Shown: positions 1 through 7,593 of the stretch, piece after piece
Layout: each line of letters opens with the position of its first letter
How positions within the stretch are numbered: position 1 is the first letter of the stretch
Assembly (NCBI GenBank): GCA_934358675.1
Contig: CAKRKX010000015.1
Location: 1-33,921, forward strand
DNA length: 33,921 nt
DNA from: an uncultured Agathobacter sp.
Lineage (GTDB): Bacteria; Bacillota; Clostridia; Lachnospirales; Lachnospiraceae
Reading direction: 5' to 3'
Notes under the pieces: generated by a model
What the model saw: only the letters and a program-made list of their open reading frames with translations
Told to the model about the DNA's origin: nothing
Database searches by the model: none
Translations under genes and position numbers: made by a program

Positions 1-320
1 CGCCCTTCCATGGAAAAGCAGCCCATGATACAGTCAATCTCTCCGCTCTCTACCAGTTCTTTTTTCTTCTCCCAGTTGATCTGGACAACATTCACCTGAT
101 ATCCCATTCTATTAAAAGCTTCTGTTGCAAGTTCCACATCGATTCCTGTCGGTACCCCATCCTCATTCAGATAATTGTATGGAGGATAGTTGTCACTACC
201 GAGCGTGATGACAGGTTTTTCTTTTTCCTCTTTACTGTTACTTGTATTTTTGCATCCCGCCATGGTGATGGCCAAAATTCCCACAAGCAGAATCGCTGCA
301 ATTACTCTATTTCGTTTCAT
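1..320 (-). CDS. Extracellular solute-binding lipoprotein, family 3 (partial, C-terminus outside window)
   Basis: The first 106 or so residues of a secreted lipoprotein are visible; the rest lies beyond the left edge. The N-terminus has a short basic head, a hydrophobic stretch and a lipobox-like TMAGC, so the cysteine near residue 23 should be lipidated and anchor the protein outside the membrane. A Ser/Asn/Lys/Glu-rich linker follows, then VITLGSDNYPPYNY and GVPTGIDVELATEAF, typical of the start of SBP_bac_3 proteins that bind amino acids or other small polar ligands. The ATG at 320 follows only a weak GGTG-type ribosome site. It starts 42 bases after deoB and may be co-transcribed with the nucleoside genes. 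No permease or ATPase partner is in view, so the ligand is unknown. Confidence 0.85.
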   Translation of the reverse strand, partial: MKRNRVIAAILLVGILAITMAGCKNTSNSKEEKEKPVITLGSDNYPPYNYLNEDGVPTGIDVELATEAFNRMGYQVNVVQINWEKKKELVESGEIDCIMGCFSMEG

Positions 321-335
321 TTTTCACCGTAACCT

Positions 336-344
336 TTATCCACA
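336..344 (+). other. Isolated consensus DnaA box
   Basis: The nonamer TTATCCACA matches the classical DnaA-binding consensus exactly. It lies in the 42-base gap between the solute-binding protein gene and the end of deoB. There is only one, with no cluster and no AT-rich unwinding region, so it does not mark an origin. Confidence 0.3.
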
Positions 345-362
345 GCTTACCTCACTATTCAA

Positions 363-1568
363 TCAAACCCAAAAGCCAGTCCCGTGCATTGATCCAAGAA
401 GCGATGTCCCAATCGTACCCTCCGGCATCTTCACACCGAAATTATCTGCGATCGTCGCACCGATGACCGCAAAGGTATCACTTGTCTTAAGCGCACCGCT
501 TCCGGTATTGGACGGCGAGTAGGCAAGAAACGGCACCTGTTCCCTTGTGTGATCCGTGCCCTTGTAGGTCGGATCGTTTCCGTGATCCGCCGTCAGGATC
601 AACAGATCATCCTCGCGCAATATTGGAAGCAGTTCTCCGAGTTTCTGATCAAACTTTTCGATCTCTTCCCCGTATCCGACCGGATTTCTGCGGTGTCCCC
701 ACAGTGCATCAAAATCAACCAGATTCGTAAAGCAAAGTCCCTTAAAATCGCGTTTTGCAATATCGATGGTCTGCTGCATGCCATGCACGCTGCTGTCCGA
801 ATGATTGCTCTCCGTGATACCTTCTCCGACAAAGATGTCATTGATCTTGCCAACGGAGATCACATCGTATCCGGCATCTTTTAATGCATTCAGCACCGTC
901 CGTCCGGTCGGCTTTAATGCATAATCGTGGCGGTTGCTCGTGCGCTTGAATTCACCGCGCTTCTTTCCGATATACGGTCTTGCGATCACACGTCCCACGC
1001 GCCACTCGTCACGCATCGTCAGTTCTCGCGCGATCTCACAGTAATGATACAGTGTATCCAGCCCCATCGTTTCCTCGTTGCCGCAGATCTGCAAGACCGA
1101 ATCCGCAGATGTGTAGACGATCAGCTTTCCCTCGTTGACTTCCTGCTCGCCGAGTTCATCAAGGATCACGGTTCCGCTCGCTGCTTTGTTTCCAATGATT
1201 TCTCTGCCACAGCGCTTCTCTAATTCATCAATCAGTTCCTTAGGAAATCCCGTATCGGTAAAAGTAATAAAAGGCTTTTCCGTCCGGATGCCCATCATCT
1301 CCCAATGTCCGGTCATCGTATCCTTGCCGTTGCTCGCCTCATTCATCGCCATATAGTAAGCGGTCGGTGCGTCCACAGGCTGCACCTGCTTTAACGTCTT
1401 TAAATTGGCAAGTCCCATCTTCTGCAGATTCGGAATATTCAAATGCTCTACGGTATCCGAAATATGCCCGAGCGTATCCGCTCCCACATCATCAAACTTT
1501 GCGGCATCCGCCATCGCACCGATGCCAAGCGAATCCAAAACGATTACAAATACACGGTTAAAACGCAT
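363..1568 (-). CDS. deoB: Phosphopentomutase
   Basis: Interconverts (deoxy)ribose-1-phosphate and (deoxy)ribose-5-phosphate in the cytoplasm, linking nucleoside phosphorolysis to the DeoC aldolase and the pentose phosphate pathway. The 401 residues are about the usual family length. Visible alkaline-phosphatase-superfamily features are the N-terminal metal motif [10 protein letters not shown], the phospho-acceptor region [10 protein letters not shown] (threonine near residue 84), and the late metal-binding block [22 protein letters not shown]. The ATG at 1568 follows AAGGAAGGATG. It is the last nucleoside gene in the run udp-cdd-deoC-deoB, 79 bases after deoC. Identification is firm. Confidence 0.97.
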   Translation of the reverse strand: MRFNRVFVIVLDSLGIGAMADAAKFDDVGADTLGHISDTVEHLNIPNLQKMGLANLKTLKQVQPVDAPTAYYMAMNEASNGKDTMTGHWEMMGIRTEKPFITFTDTGFPKELIDELEKRCGREIIGNKAASGTVILDELGEQEVNEGKLIVYTSADSVLQICGNEETMGLDTLYHYCEIARELTMRDEWRVGRVIARPYIGKKRGEFKRTSNRHDYALKPTGRTVLNALKDAGYDVISVGKINDIFVGEGITESNHSDSSVHGMQQTIDIAKRDFKGLCFTNLVDFDALWGHRRNPVGYGEEIEKFDQKLGELLPILREDDLLILTADHGNDPTYKGTDHTREQVPFLAYSPSNTGSGALKTSDTFAVIGATIADNFGVKMPEGTIGTSLLGSMHGTGFWV

Positions 1569-1647
1569 GTTACCACATCCTTCCTTCTGGCATTCACCAG
1601 TCTATAATGCACTCTGTGTCACATAAATCAAGCTTTTCCAAGCACTC

Positions 1648-2298
1648 TTAGCTGTTTTTCACGATTTTTACAATGCGGCTTGTACCAAGTCTGCTCGCAC
1701 CAAGCTCTATGAAGCGCTCAGCATCTTCCATCGAAGAAATTCCACCGGCAGCCTTAATCTTCACATTCTTTCCCACATGCTTCGCAAAAAGCGCAATATC
1801 ATCAAACGTTGCACCGCCCGTGGAAAATCCGGTCGATGTCTTGATGAAATCCGCTCCCGACTCCGTCACGATCTCACACATCTTGATCTTCTCTTCCTCG
1901 GTCAGAAGACAGGTTTCAATAATGACTTTTAAAATCTTCTCCCCACACGCATCCTTGATCTCGCGGATCTCATTTAAAACATAATCGTAATCCTTGGCCT
2001 TCAGCATCCCGACATTGATCACCATATCAATCTCATCCGCACCGTTGTTAACCGCATCGATCGTCTCGAACACCTTCGTTGCAGTCGTGTGATTTCCGTT
2101 CGGAAATCCGATCACCGTGCAGATCTTCATCTGCCCACCGACATACTCCTTTGCTTTCTTCACGTAGCAAGGCGGAATGCACACCGATGCCGTACCGTAG
2201 CAGATGGCATCGTCGCACAGCGCGCGGATCTCATCCCATGTACTTGCCTGCAATAATAAAGTATGGTCGACCATACTCAGTATCTTCTTTGTATCCAT
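1648..2298 (-). CDS. deoC: Deoxyribose-phosphate aldolase
   Basis: Class I aldolase that splits 2-deoxyribose-5-phosphate into glyceraldehyde-3-phosphate and acetaldehyde, the last step of deoxynucleoside breakdown. The 216-residue protein has the Schiff-base lysine in FIKTSTGF (near K153), the second conserved lysine in IKAAGGISS (near K182), and the family block [15 protein letters not shown]. Length matches short bacterial DeoC proteins. It starts 18 bases after cdd, preceded by GGAGG and AAAGGA elements, consistent with one operon transcript. Identification is firm. Confidence 0.97.
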   Translation of the reverse strand: MDTKKILSMVDHTLLLQASTWDEIRALCDDAICYGTASVCIPPCYVKKAKEYVGGQMKICTVIGFPNGNHTTATKVFETIDAVNNGADEIDMVINVGMLKAKDYDYVLNEIREIKDACGEKILKVIIETCLLTEEEKIKMCEIVTESGADFIKTSTGFSTGGATFDDIALFAKHVGKNVKIKAAGGISSMEDAERFIELGASRLGTSRIVKIVKNS

Positions 2299-2316
2299 AT
2301 TTTCCTTTTACCTCCA

Positions 2317-2748
2317 CTACTGCAAATTATGCGGTCCGAACCCTTTTGGAAGAAGTTCTCCCAACGTATACACTTCATACTCTTCCGCTGACCGTGCAAG
2401 CACAATTTCAAACGTACTCTCGTCGCAAAACTCTTCCATTATCTGTCTGCATACACCGCAAGGTGCACACCAGTCAAACTTTGTCGCATCCTCCGCGCCT
2501 CCGACGATCGCAATCGCAGTAAATTTGCGCTCCCCCTCGCTGACCGCCTTAAAGAAAGCCGTGCGCTCCGCACAGTTTGTCGGCGTGTATGCCGCATTCT
2601 CGATATTGCAGCCGCAATAGATCCTTCCGTCCGCGGTAAGAAGCGCCGCTCCCACCTGAAAATGCGAATACGGTGTATACGCCATCCTGCGCGCAGCAAA
2701 CGCCTCATCGATCAGGCGCGGTATCATCTCTTTACTTATCATTGGCAT
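2317..2748 (-). CDS. cdd: Cytidine deaminase
   Basis: Deaminates cytidine and deoxycytidine to uridine and deoxyuridine, which the upstream gene product can then phosphorolyse. At 143 residues it is the short, homotetrameric type. The zinc site is visible: NCAERTAFF (C59, with catalytic E61) and PCGVCRQ (C97, C100). The N-terminal [13 protein letters not shown] and GCNIENAAY are classic substrate-binding blocks. Its ATG lies inside the end of udp, overlapping by 17 bases, which suggests translational coupling. Confidence 0.97.
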   Translation of the reverse strand: MPMISKEMIPRLIDEAFAARRMAYTPYSHFQVGAALLTADGRIYCGCNIENAAYTPTNCAERTAFFKAVSEGERKFTAIAIVGGAEDATKFDWCAPCGVCRQIMEEFCDESTFEIVLARSAEEYEVYTLGELLPKGFGPHNLQ

Positions 2749-3514
2749 CCTCCCGAATCAGAATACGGATTGCCTCCACCGCCGTCCGGATGGCAAGTTC
2801 CGTATCATGCGCCTGCTTATTCGGCAATCCCTTCTTTGCACGCTCCTGGTTTGCTACCACAAGGAAGCACGAGCCGACGCGCACGCGCAGAAAACTTCCC
2901 GCAATAAAAAGCGCCGCAGACTCCATCTCCGAAGCAAGACATCCCATGCGAAGCCAAGCCTGCCACTTGTTTTCCAGTTCATAGCTGACCGGCATCACCT
3001 CCGGCTCATGCTGTCCGAAAAACGAATCCTTGCACTGTACAACGCCGACATGATAACGGATCTTTTCGCTTTTTGCCGCAGAGATCATCGCATTCATCAC
3101 ATCCACATTCGGCACAGCCGGATACTCAATTGGAGCATATTCCCTGCTCGTTCCCTCCATACGGATCGCGCCGCTTGCAATCACGATATCGCCGCCCAGC
3201 ACCTCTTCCTGCATGCCACCGCATGTGCCGACGCGAAGGAATGTATGCGCTCCGCATTTGGACAGTTCCTCGATGGCGATTGCCGCAGACGGGCCACCGA
3301 TACCGGTCGATGTCACGCTGACTTTCACCCCATCGATCGTTCCTGTATAAGTCGTGTACTCGCGATTATCCGCAACAAGCACCGGATCGTCAAAATGCTC
3401 GGCAATCTTCCTGCATCGCTTCGGGTCTCCCGGCATGATCACATACCCGCCAATGTCATCCGGTCCAACTCCCGTGTGGTACTGCTTTCCGGAACCTTCT
3501 GTATAATCAACCAT
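2732..3514 (-). CDS. udp: Uridine phosphorylase (PNP/UDP family)
   Basis: Cleaves uridine (probably also deoxyuridine) with phosphate to give uracil and (deoxy)ribose-1-phosphate. The 260 residues carry the PNP_UDP_1 hallmarks: the phosphate-binding MPGDPKRC, the block [16 protein letters not shown], the RVGTCGG loop and the late EMESAALF ribose-binding motif. The ATG at 3514 follows AAAGGTGGG and a probable extended -10 promoter. It heads the operon udp-cdd-deoC-deoB, where all four products act in sequence on pyrimidine nucleosides. A broader nucleoside specificity within the family cannot be excluded from sequence alone. Confidence 0.93.
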   Translation of the reverse strand: MVDYTEGSGKQYHTGVGPDDIGGYVIMPGDPKRCRKIAEHFDDPVLVADNREYTTYTGTIDGVKVSVTSTGIGGPSAAIAIEELSKCGAHTFLRVGTCGGMQEEVLGGDIVIASGAIRMEGTSREYAPIEYPAVPNVDVMNAMISAAKSEKIRYHVGVVQCKDSFFGQHEPEVMPVSYELENKWQAWLRMGCLASEMESAALFIAGSFLRVRVGSCFLVVANQERAKKGLPNKQAHDTELAIRTAVEAIRILIREDANDK

Positions 3515-3546
3515 ATTATTCCCACCTTTCTCCCGTATCTGTTTTC

Positions 3547-3555
3547 ATTCTAACA
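3547..3555 (-). promoter_or_regulatory. Probable extended -10 promoter of the udp-cdd-deoC-deoB operon
   Basis: On the minus strand the sequence TGTTAGAAT reads as an extended -10 (TGn plus TAGAAT) about 33 bases before the udp ATG. No good -35 hexamer stands at the matching distance; a TTGACC occurs upstream but is too far away (29 bases). The call rests on the extended -10 and on this being the only gap before the operon. Confidence 0.45.
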
Positions 3556-3602
3556 CGAACACAGTCGGAAGTACACTTTGCGGTCAATAATTTTTAAGTC
3601 CT

Positions 3603-4871
3603 CTACTCCTCTCCACTCAGCACCTTCCCCAACAGATCCGCAAGCGGCTCCATCGAATTTTGTGCCTCTTTGAGCGTGTTCGTCTGCGCGCCCACTTCAA
3701 CGAGCAGAGACTTCGGACAGAAATGCATATTATAGCGGTAGCCTTTCAGATAGATCCGCCTTGTCAGCCCCGGATAATATTCCGCCGCTGCAAGCTGCAT
3801 CTGAAAGGAAAAAGCGAGATTGTCTGCTATGTACGGATTTTTCAGATAGGCGATATCTCCGATTGATGTAGTACGGCTCAATCCGTTAAAAAACATGATC
3901 TGTGCCATCTTTTTTCCGTCCTGTTCCGTCACAAGGCGCGTGCTCTCCGCCACGCCGTCCCTGTGCAGATCGATCACAACCTGAATGGACGGATTGTCTT
4001 TGATGATCTGCTCGATCTCCGGCGCCGCCGTCGAATACGCATGATCACGGTCCGGAAGATCATAGGTTCCTTTGTCATGAAGCACGGTGAAACCTTGCTC
4101 CTCCAACAGTTTTGTCAATGTATCTCCAAGTCCTACCACCGACTCGGATAGATCGCCCGGCCTGGAATCCTTATACCCCTCCTGCGAATGTGTGTGATAG
4201 ATCAGGATCTCGGGACCGTCCACCGACGTATCCACCGTCATATCCGGATTTAAGAGTTTTTCCACACAGAGCTGATCCTTCCCGATCGTTGTCATATTAT
4301 CGATCTGGTAAAATGTCTGTCTGAGATAATCAAAATCTTCCAGCTTTTTGCGGTTGATCTTCACCTTCCGTTGATCCTTAGTCTCCTCCGACTGCTGATC
4401 CGGCTTCTCCTCCACGATCGTCTCCTGGGCCTTAGTCTCGTCCACCTGCGTGTCAGCATTTTGTGTCTCCGTCACTTCCGATGATGCCTGACTGTTTTCT
4501 GCAAGAATCTGCTTCGCCTGTTCATTCTCCATTGCAGCCAGATTCTCGTACTGCGACAGATTCTCCGCCTGCGATTCGTACCAAAGCCGCTGCTCATTGC
4601 AGGCGATTGCCGGATAGACCGATGCCGTCACATCACGGTACACACCCGGAAGTCCCTCCTCCTGCGAACACACGACAGACGGCACATAGACGCGTAGCAC
4701 CCCGTTGTAAAATTTCAGGGACAGATTCTGCCCCATGCTTCCGAGCAGTCCCTCCCCGTAATAGTAGAAAAAACTGCACAGTAACGAAAATAATATGATC
4801 AACAGAAAAAGCGAAATTCTACGCCCTTCCCTGGCTCTTCGTCCCAACAAACCATCACCACCTCTTGGCAT
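3603..4871 (-). CDS. spoIIP: Stage II sporulation protein P, SpoIIP (peptidoglycan hydrolase)
   Basis: SpoIIP is a membrane-anchored amidase and endopeptidase that works with SpoIID and SpoIIM to thin septal peptidoglycan during forespore engulfment. The 422-residue protein has a basic N-terminus, one transmembrane helix near residues 19-38, a Glu/Gln/Lys-rich low-complexity linker near 115-175, and the C-terminal catalytic domain. Likely zinc and catalytic residues are H226 and H228 in LIYHTHSQEGY, H303 in VIDLHRD, and E392 in LLVEVGAQTN. Its ATG shares the A of the gpr stop codon (TAATG), so the two are probably translationally coupled. No clear ribosome site precedes that ATG, while AGAGGTGG stands 6-7 bases before a TTG at 4848-4850, which is a possible true start 7 codons downstream. 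Confidence 0.93.
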   Translation of the reverse strand: MPRGGDGLLGRRAREGRRISLFLLIILFSLLCSFFYYYGEGLLGSMGQNLSLKFYNGVLRVYVPSVVCSQEEGLPGVYRDVTASVYPAIACNEQRLWYESQAENLSQYENLAAMENEQAKQILAENSQASSEVTETQNADTQVDETKAQETIVEEKPDQQSEETKDQRKVKINRKKLEDFDYLRQTFYQIDNMTTIGKDQLCVEKLLNPDMTVDTSVDGPEILIYHTHSQEGYKDSRPGDLSESVVGLGDTLTKLLEEQGFTVLHDKGTYDLPDRDHAYSTAAPEIEQIIKDNPSIQVVIDLHRDGVAESTRLVTEQDGKKMAQIMFFNGLSRTTSIGDIAYLKNPYIADNLAFSFQMQLAAAEYYPGLTRRIYLKGYRYNMHFCPKSLLVEVGAQTNTLKEAQNSMEPLADLLGKVLSGEE

Positions 4872-5863
4872 TATATGTTGGCATTCTCGTCCTTATTCCC
4901 CAAAAGTGCAATATTGAGTCCTTCCGAGATCAGAAAACTTAAGCTTTTGATCGAATCGTCAATGTTTTTCGGGGTCACAAAAAGTCCGTTGAGCTGCGGA
5001 GAAAGCAGTTCTCTTGCCAGTTCCTGCCGCTCGTGTTCGTCAAGATTCTTCAGATCGGCATTCGAGCTTGCCTCCGCCTCAATGAGATCATTCATCGCAT
5101 CCGCGACGATCGTTGCCGCATTGACCACAGTCGGCACCCCGAGTGATATTACCGGAATGCCAAGGCTCTCCTTATTGAGCGCATTCCTGTGATTGCCGAT
5201 TCCGCTTCCCGGCGTGATTCCGGTGTCGGTAAGCTGTATCGTCCGGTTCAGTCGCTTTACATTGCGCGCCGCCAACGCATCCACCGTAATGATGAAATCC
5301 GGATCCGTCTCCCTGATGATACCGCGCAGGATCTCCACACACTCCATTCCTGTCTGCGCCATCACACCCGGCACGATCCCGCTGATCTTACTTGTCTTCT
5401 CATCGGAAAAAGCATAGCGCCCGAATTCCTTCAAAATATGCCTTGTGATAAACAGATTGTCGACCACTTTCGGTCCCAGCGCATCCGGGGTTACCTCACG
5501 GTTTCCAAGTCCCGCGATCAGCACCGATACATCCATACCTTCCTCTAAATCCTCCGAAATGTCCTTCTCGTGAAGCGAAACCATTTGCCGCAGGATCTGC
5601 GCCAGTTCCACCGAAATATCCCGGTGATAGCCCGCATCCTCCTCGATCATCTCCGGCGCCTCGATCGTCACATACGTTCCCCTCGGCCGTCCCATCGCTT
5701 TGGCCGCATTCTCCGTATCGATAAACACGGTCGAGATCACGACGCCGTTGTCCTTTTTTTCCTCTTCAAGACGCACGCCTTTTACCTGTCCATTGTCCTT
5801 CTGCAGACGTTCCTGTGACTCCAGTGCCAGGTCTGTTCGAATCGGATAACTCTCAAGCTGCAT
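4871..5863 (-). CDS. gpr: Germination protease (Gpr)
   Basis: Self-processing protease that degrades small acid-soluble spore proteins during germination. The 330 residues begin with YPIRTDLALES, the conserved sequence around which the zymogen trims its short propeptide. Other family blocks are VSVLIAGLGNREVTPDALGP and FIITVDALAARNVKRLNRTIQ, followed by GIGNHR and GIPVISLGVPTVVNA. Start ATG 5863 follows GGGGAGG. The pair gpr-spoIIP next to rpsT and holA is also the order in Bacillus subtilis. Expression is expected in the forespore. A CATATTA element upstream resembles the -10 of sigma-G/F promoters but also reads as sigma-A. Confidence 0.95.
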   Translation of the reverse strand: MQLESYPIRTDLALESQERLQKDNGQVKGVRLEEEKKDNGVVISTVFIDTENAAKAMGRPRGTYVTIEAPEMIEEDAGYHRDISVELAQILRQMVSLHEKDISEDLEEGMDVSVLIAGLGNREVTPDALGPKVVDNLFITRHILKEFGRYAFSDEKTSKISGIVPGVMAQTGMECVEILRGIIRETDPDFIITVDALAARNVKRLNRTIQLTDTGITPGSGIGNHRNALNKESLGIPVISLGVPTVVNAATIVADAMNDLIEAEASSNADLKNLDEHERQELARELLSPQLNGLFVTPKNIDDSIKSLSFLISEGLNIALLGNKDENANI

Positions 5864-5895
5864 GTTGTTCCTCCCCTTTGCTCTGATCTGTGCTA

Positions 5896-5925
5896 TTATA
5901 ATATGGTTTTCCCACTATTCTGTTA
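5896..5925 (-). promoter_or_regulatory. Promoter region of gpr-spoIIP with sigma-G-like -10
   Basis: On the minus strand TTAACA, a 17-base spacer and TATTAT form a sigma-A-like promoter. The overlapping CATATTA (5899-5905) matches the -10 element of forespore sigma factors (CATAnTA). The matching -35 for sigma-G is poor, so the sigma assignment is open. A 10-base direct repeat overlaps this region. Confidence 0.45.
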
Positions 5926-5939
5926 ACAATTTTCCCACT
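5907..5939. repeat. Direct repeat pair in the gpr/rpsT divergent promoter region
   Basis: The decamer AGTGGGAAAA (minus strand) occurs twice, at 5930-5939 and 5907-5916, exactly 23 bases apart, or about two helical turns. The downstream copy lies in the spacer of the putative gpr promoter, so the pair could be tandem binding sites for a regulator. Confidence 0.45.
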
Positions 5940-5956
5940 TTTTTTCAGAATATGTA

Positions 5957-5985
5957 TTGACAGATCAGGATGCTTGGAATATTAT
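5957..5985 (+). promoter_or_regulatory. Sigma-A promoter of rpsT
   Basis: A perfect -35 TTGACA (5957-5962) is followed by a 17-base spacer and TATTAT (5980-5985). An overlapping TATAAT three bases further gives a 20-base spacer. This predicts a leader of about 80 bases before the rpsT start. Confidence 0.8.
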
Positions 5986-6071
5986 AATCTAGTATGTTTG
6001 CGATGGAGCGTCCGTGTCTGTTTCACCGCATAGAAACAATAACGATTAATATTGATTTGGAGGTGTACAGA

Positions 6072-6335
6072 TTGGCTAACATTAAATCTGCTAAGAAGAG
6101 AATTTTAGTTACAGAGACAAAGACTGCTAGAAATAAAGCAATCCGTTCTGAGGTTAAGACTTCTATTAAGAAGGTAGAGGCTGCTGTTGCTGCCGGAGAT
6201 AAGGCTGCTGCAGATGCTGCTCTTAAGAATGCTTCTTCCGTTATCGAAGCAGCATGCTCTAAGGGAGTTTACCACAAGAACAATGCAGCACGTAAGGTTT
6301 CCCGTTTAGCAAAATTAGTAAACGGTGTTGCTTAA
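6072..6335 (+). CDS. rpsT: 30S ribosomal protein S20
   Basis: Small basic protein that binds 16S rRNA early in 30S assembly. I place the start at the TTG at 6072, giving 87 residues that begin (f)MANIKSAKKRI, the invariant N-terminus of S20. GGAGG at 6059-6063 sits 8 bases upstream. Longer reading of the frame would add a tail with no S20 similarity. The body is rich in Ala and Lys, with KTSIKKVEAAV, KGVYHKNNAARKVSRLAKLV and the usual helical-bundle pattern. It is the only clear plus-strand gene in the window. It is divergent from gpr and convergent with holA. Confidence 0.97.
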   Translation: MANIKSAKKRILVTETKTARNKAIRSEVKTSIKKVEAAVAAGDKAAADAALKNASSVIEAACSKGVYHKNNAARKVSRLAKLVNGVA

Positions 6336-6364
6336 TTTGTTTTAAATTTTATCACCCTATAAAT

Positions 6365-6399
6365 AAAAACGTTCGGTACCGTCATGCCGAACGTTTTTT
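6365..6399. terminator. Bidirectional intrinsic terminator between rpsT and holA
   Basis: The arms AACGTTCGG (6368-6376) and CCGAACGTT (6387-6395) are perfect complements around a 10-base loop. They are flanked by an A-run on the left and a T-run on the right, so both strands show a stem followed by U residues. It serves rpsT on the plus strand and holA on the minus strand. Confidence 0.9.
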
Positions 6400-6419
6400 G
6401 TATGCATATAATAGATATC

Positions 6420-7409
6420 TTATCTCTCCGCCTGCTTACTGTATGTCACAATAAACAGCTCCACCGCCATCTGGTCATTCATGCGCCCGGTTTTGACCGC
6501 CGTCTCATACTCCACGCCGTCAGCGATTGCTTTCTTCAACTGCTCCATGTTAAATGCGCGGCACTGCGACTGATACTTCTTGACCGCCCACTCCGGACAT
6601 CCCGCCTTCGGCGCAATATCACGGTTGGAAAATCCCTGATTCGTCATCGCCTTCACGACCATCAGACGCTGAAACTGGTTCGTGATCAGATAGAGGATAC
6701 GCATCGGTGCCTCCTTGAGTGCCAGCAGATCGTAATACAGATCCAATGCTTTTCGTTGCTGGTGCGCTGCCACCGCGTCAACCATATCGAAGATTTTATT
6801 CTCCGTCTGCTCAGTCGTGATCGCCTCGACATCATTCACATCGATATAATCCTTCTCAAGCGTATAACAGAGAAGCTTCTCAAGCTCCCGGTCGATGTTC
6901 TCCATATCGGTTCCGGTCTTGCGGATAAAAAGCGCATACGCATCGCCGGTAATATTCTTTCCGTTCTTACGGATACGTCCGTTCACCCAGCGCATCAGCG
7001 TCTCGTCGGTCTGTCTGACAAATTCCACAGCGCTTCCGATCTTGTTGACCGCTTTATACATCTTCGTTTTCTTATCGACTTCCTTCTCGACAAAGATAAA
7101 GTACGTGGATGCCGGAACCGAAGCCATATAATCGGCAAGTTCTTCCGCACTCTTCTTAAAAAGCCCGCTGTCCTCGATCAGGATCACTCTGCGGTCCGCA
7201 AAGAAAGGCAGCGTCTCCGCCAGATCAATAATCTCTTTCTGGTTGATATCCGCCCCCTCAAAAGCCGAAAAATTCATCGTATCATCCTCTGCAACCATCG
7301 CCTTTTTCAATTTATCACGATACTGGCGGATCAGGTACTGTTCCTCGCCGTACAGCAGATATGCCTGCTTGAATTCGCCTGCCTTAATATCATTGTCAAT
7401 CGTCTTCAT
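6420..7409 (-). CDS. holA: DNA polymerase III delta subunit
   Basis: Clamp-loader delta subunit, which opens the beta sliding clamp within the DnaX complex. The 329-residue protein has the delta-family start (AYLLYGEEQYLIRQYRDKL), the block ETLPFFADRRVILIEDSG, and the C-terminal collar domain (TENKIFDMVDAVAAHQQRKAL, then a LITNQFQRLM helix). As usual for delta, no Walker A P-loop is present. The gene is convergent with rpsT, and the order holA-rpsT-gpr-spoIIP is conserved in Bacillus. A good promoter lies just upstream. Confidence 0.95.
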   Translation of the reverse strand: MKTIDNDIKAGEFKQAYLLYGEEQYLIRQYRDKLKKAMVAEDDTMNFSAFEGADINQKEIIDLAETLPFFADRRVILIEDSGLFKKSAEELADYMASVPASTYFIFVEKEVDKKTKMYKAVNKIGSAVEFVRQTDETLMRWVNGRIRKNGKNITGDAYALFIRKTGTDMENIDRELEKLLCYTLEKDYIDVNDVEAITTEQTENKIFDMVDAVAAHQQRKALDLYYDLLALKEAPMRILYLITNQFQRLMVVKAMTNQGFSNRDIAPKAGCPEWAVKKYQSQCRAFNMEQLKKAIADGVEYETAVKTGRMNDQMAVELFIVTYSKQAER

Positions 7410-7444
7410 CGTAGATTTCCGTCCTTCTATTTACTCGCTCTCTT

Positions 7445-7473
7445 ATTATATCCGCTTTTGCATATGCAGACAA
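7445..7473 (-). promoter_or_regulatory. Sigma-A promoter of holA
   Basis: On the minus strand TTGTCT (7468-7473), a 17-base spacer and a perfect TATAAT (7445-7450) stand about 35 bases before the holA ATG. Confidence 0.75.
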
Positions 7474-7520
7474 CCTAATTCGCCAGGATCTTTGCCTGCC
7501 ATAAAAGCACTTTCTCTCAT

Positions 7521-7554
7521 AAAAAGTACAGGCGTGGAAAAACTCCACGCCTGT
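7521..7554 (-). terminator. Intrinsic terminator after the GH16 gene
   Basis: The arms ACAGGCGTGG (7528-7537) and CCACGCCTGT (7545-7554) form a perfect 10-bp stem with a 7-base loop. On the minus strand the stem is followed by ACTTTTT. It lies 40 bases past the end of the GH16 gene. Confidence 0.85.
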
Positions 7555-7593
7555 TTGATGGTCTGCGCATGCATCAGCACGCCTTTCCATATA

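Noticed and set aside
336..344. Replication origin near the single DnaA box
   Set aside because: Only one box is present, with no AT-rich unwinding region and no dnaA, dnaN or recF gene nearby.
3570..3590. TTGACC as the -35 of the udp promoter
   Set aside because: The distance to TAGAAT is 29 bases, too long for a sigma-A promoter; the extended -10 is a better explanation.
6384..7478. A 364-codon plus-strand frame opposite holA
   Set aside because: It is the antisense shadow of holA, whose family match is clear; the product is a His/Leu/Arg-rich string with no domain.
7396..7590. A 64-codon minus-strand frame between the GH16 gene and holA
   Set aside because: It covers the GH16 terminator and the holA promoter, has no ribosome site and encodes a Cys/Arg-rich sequence without recognisable features.
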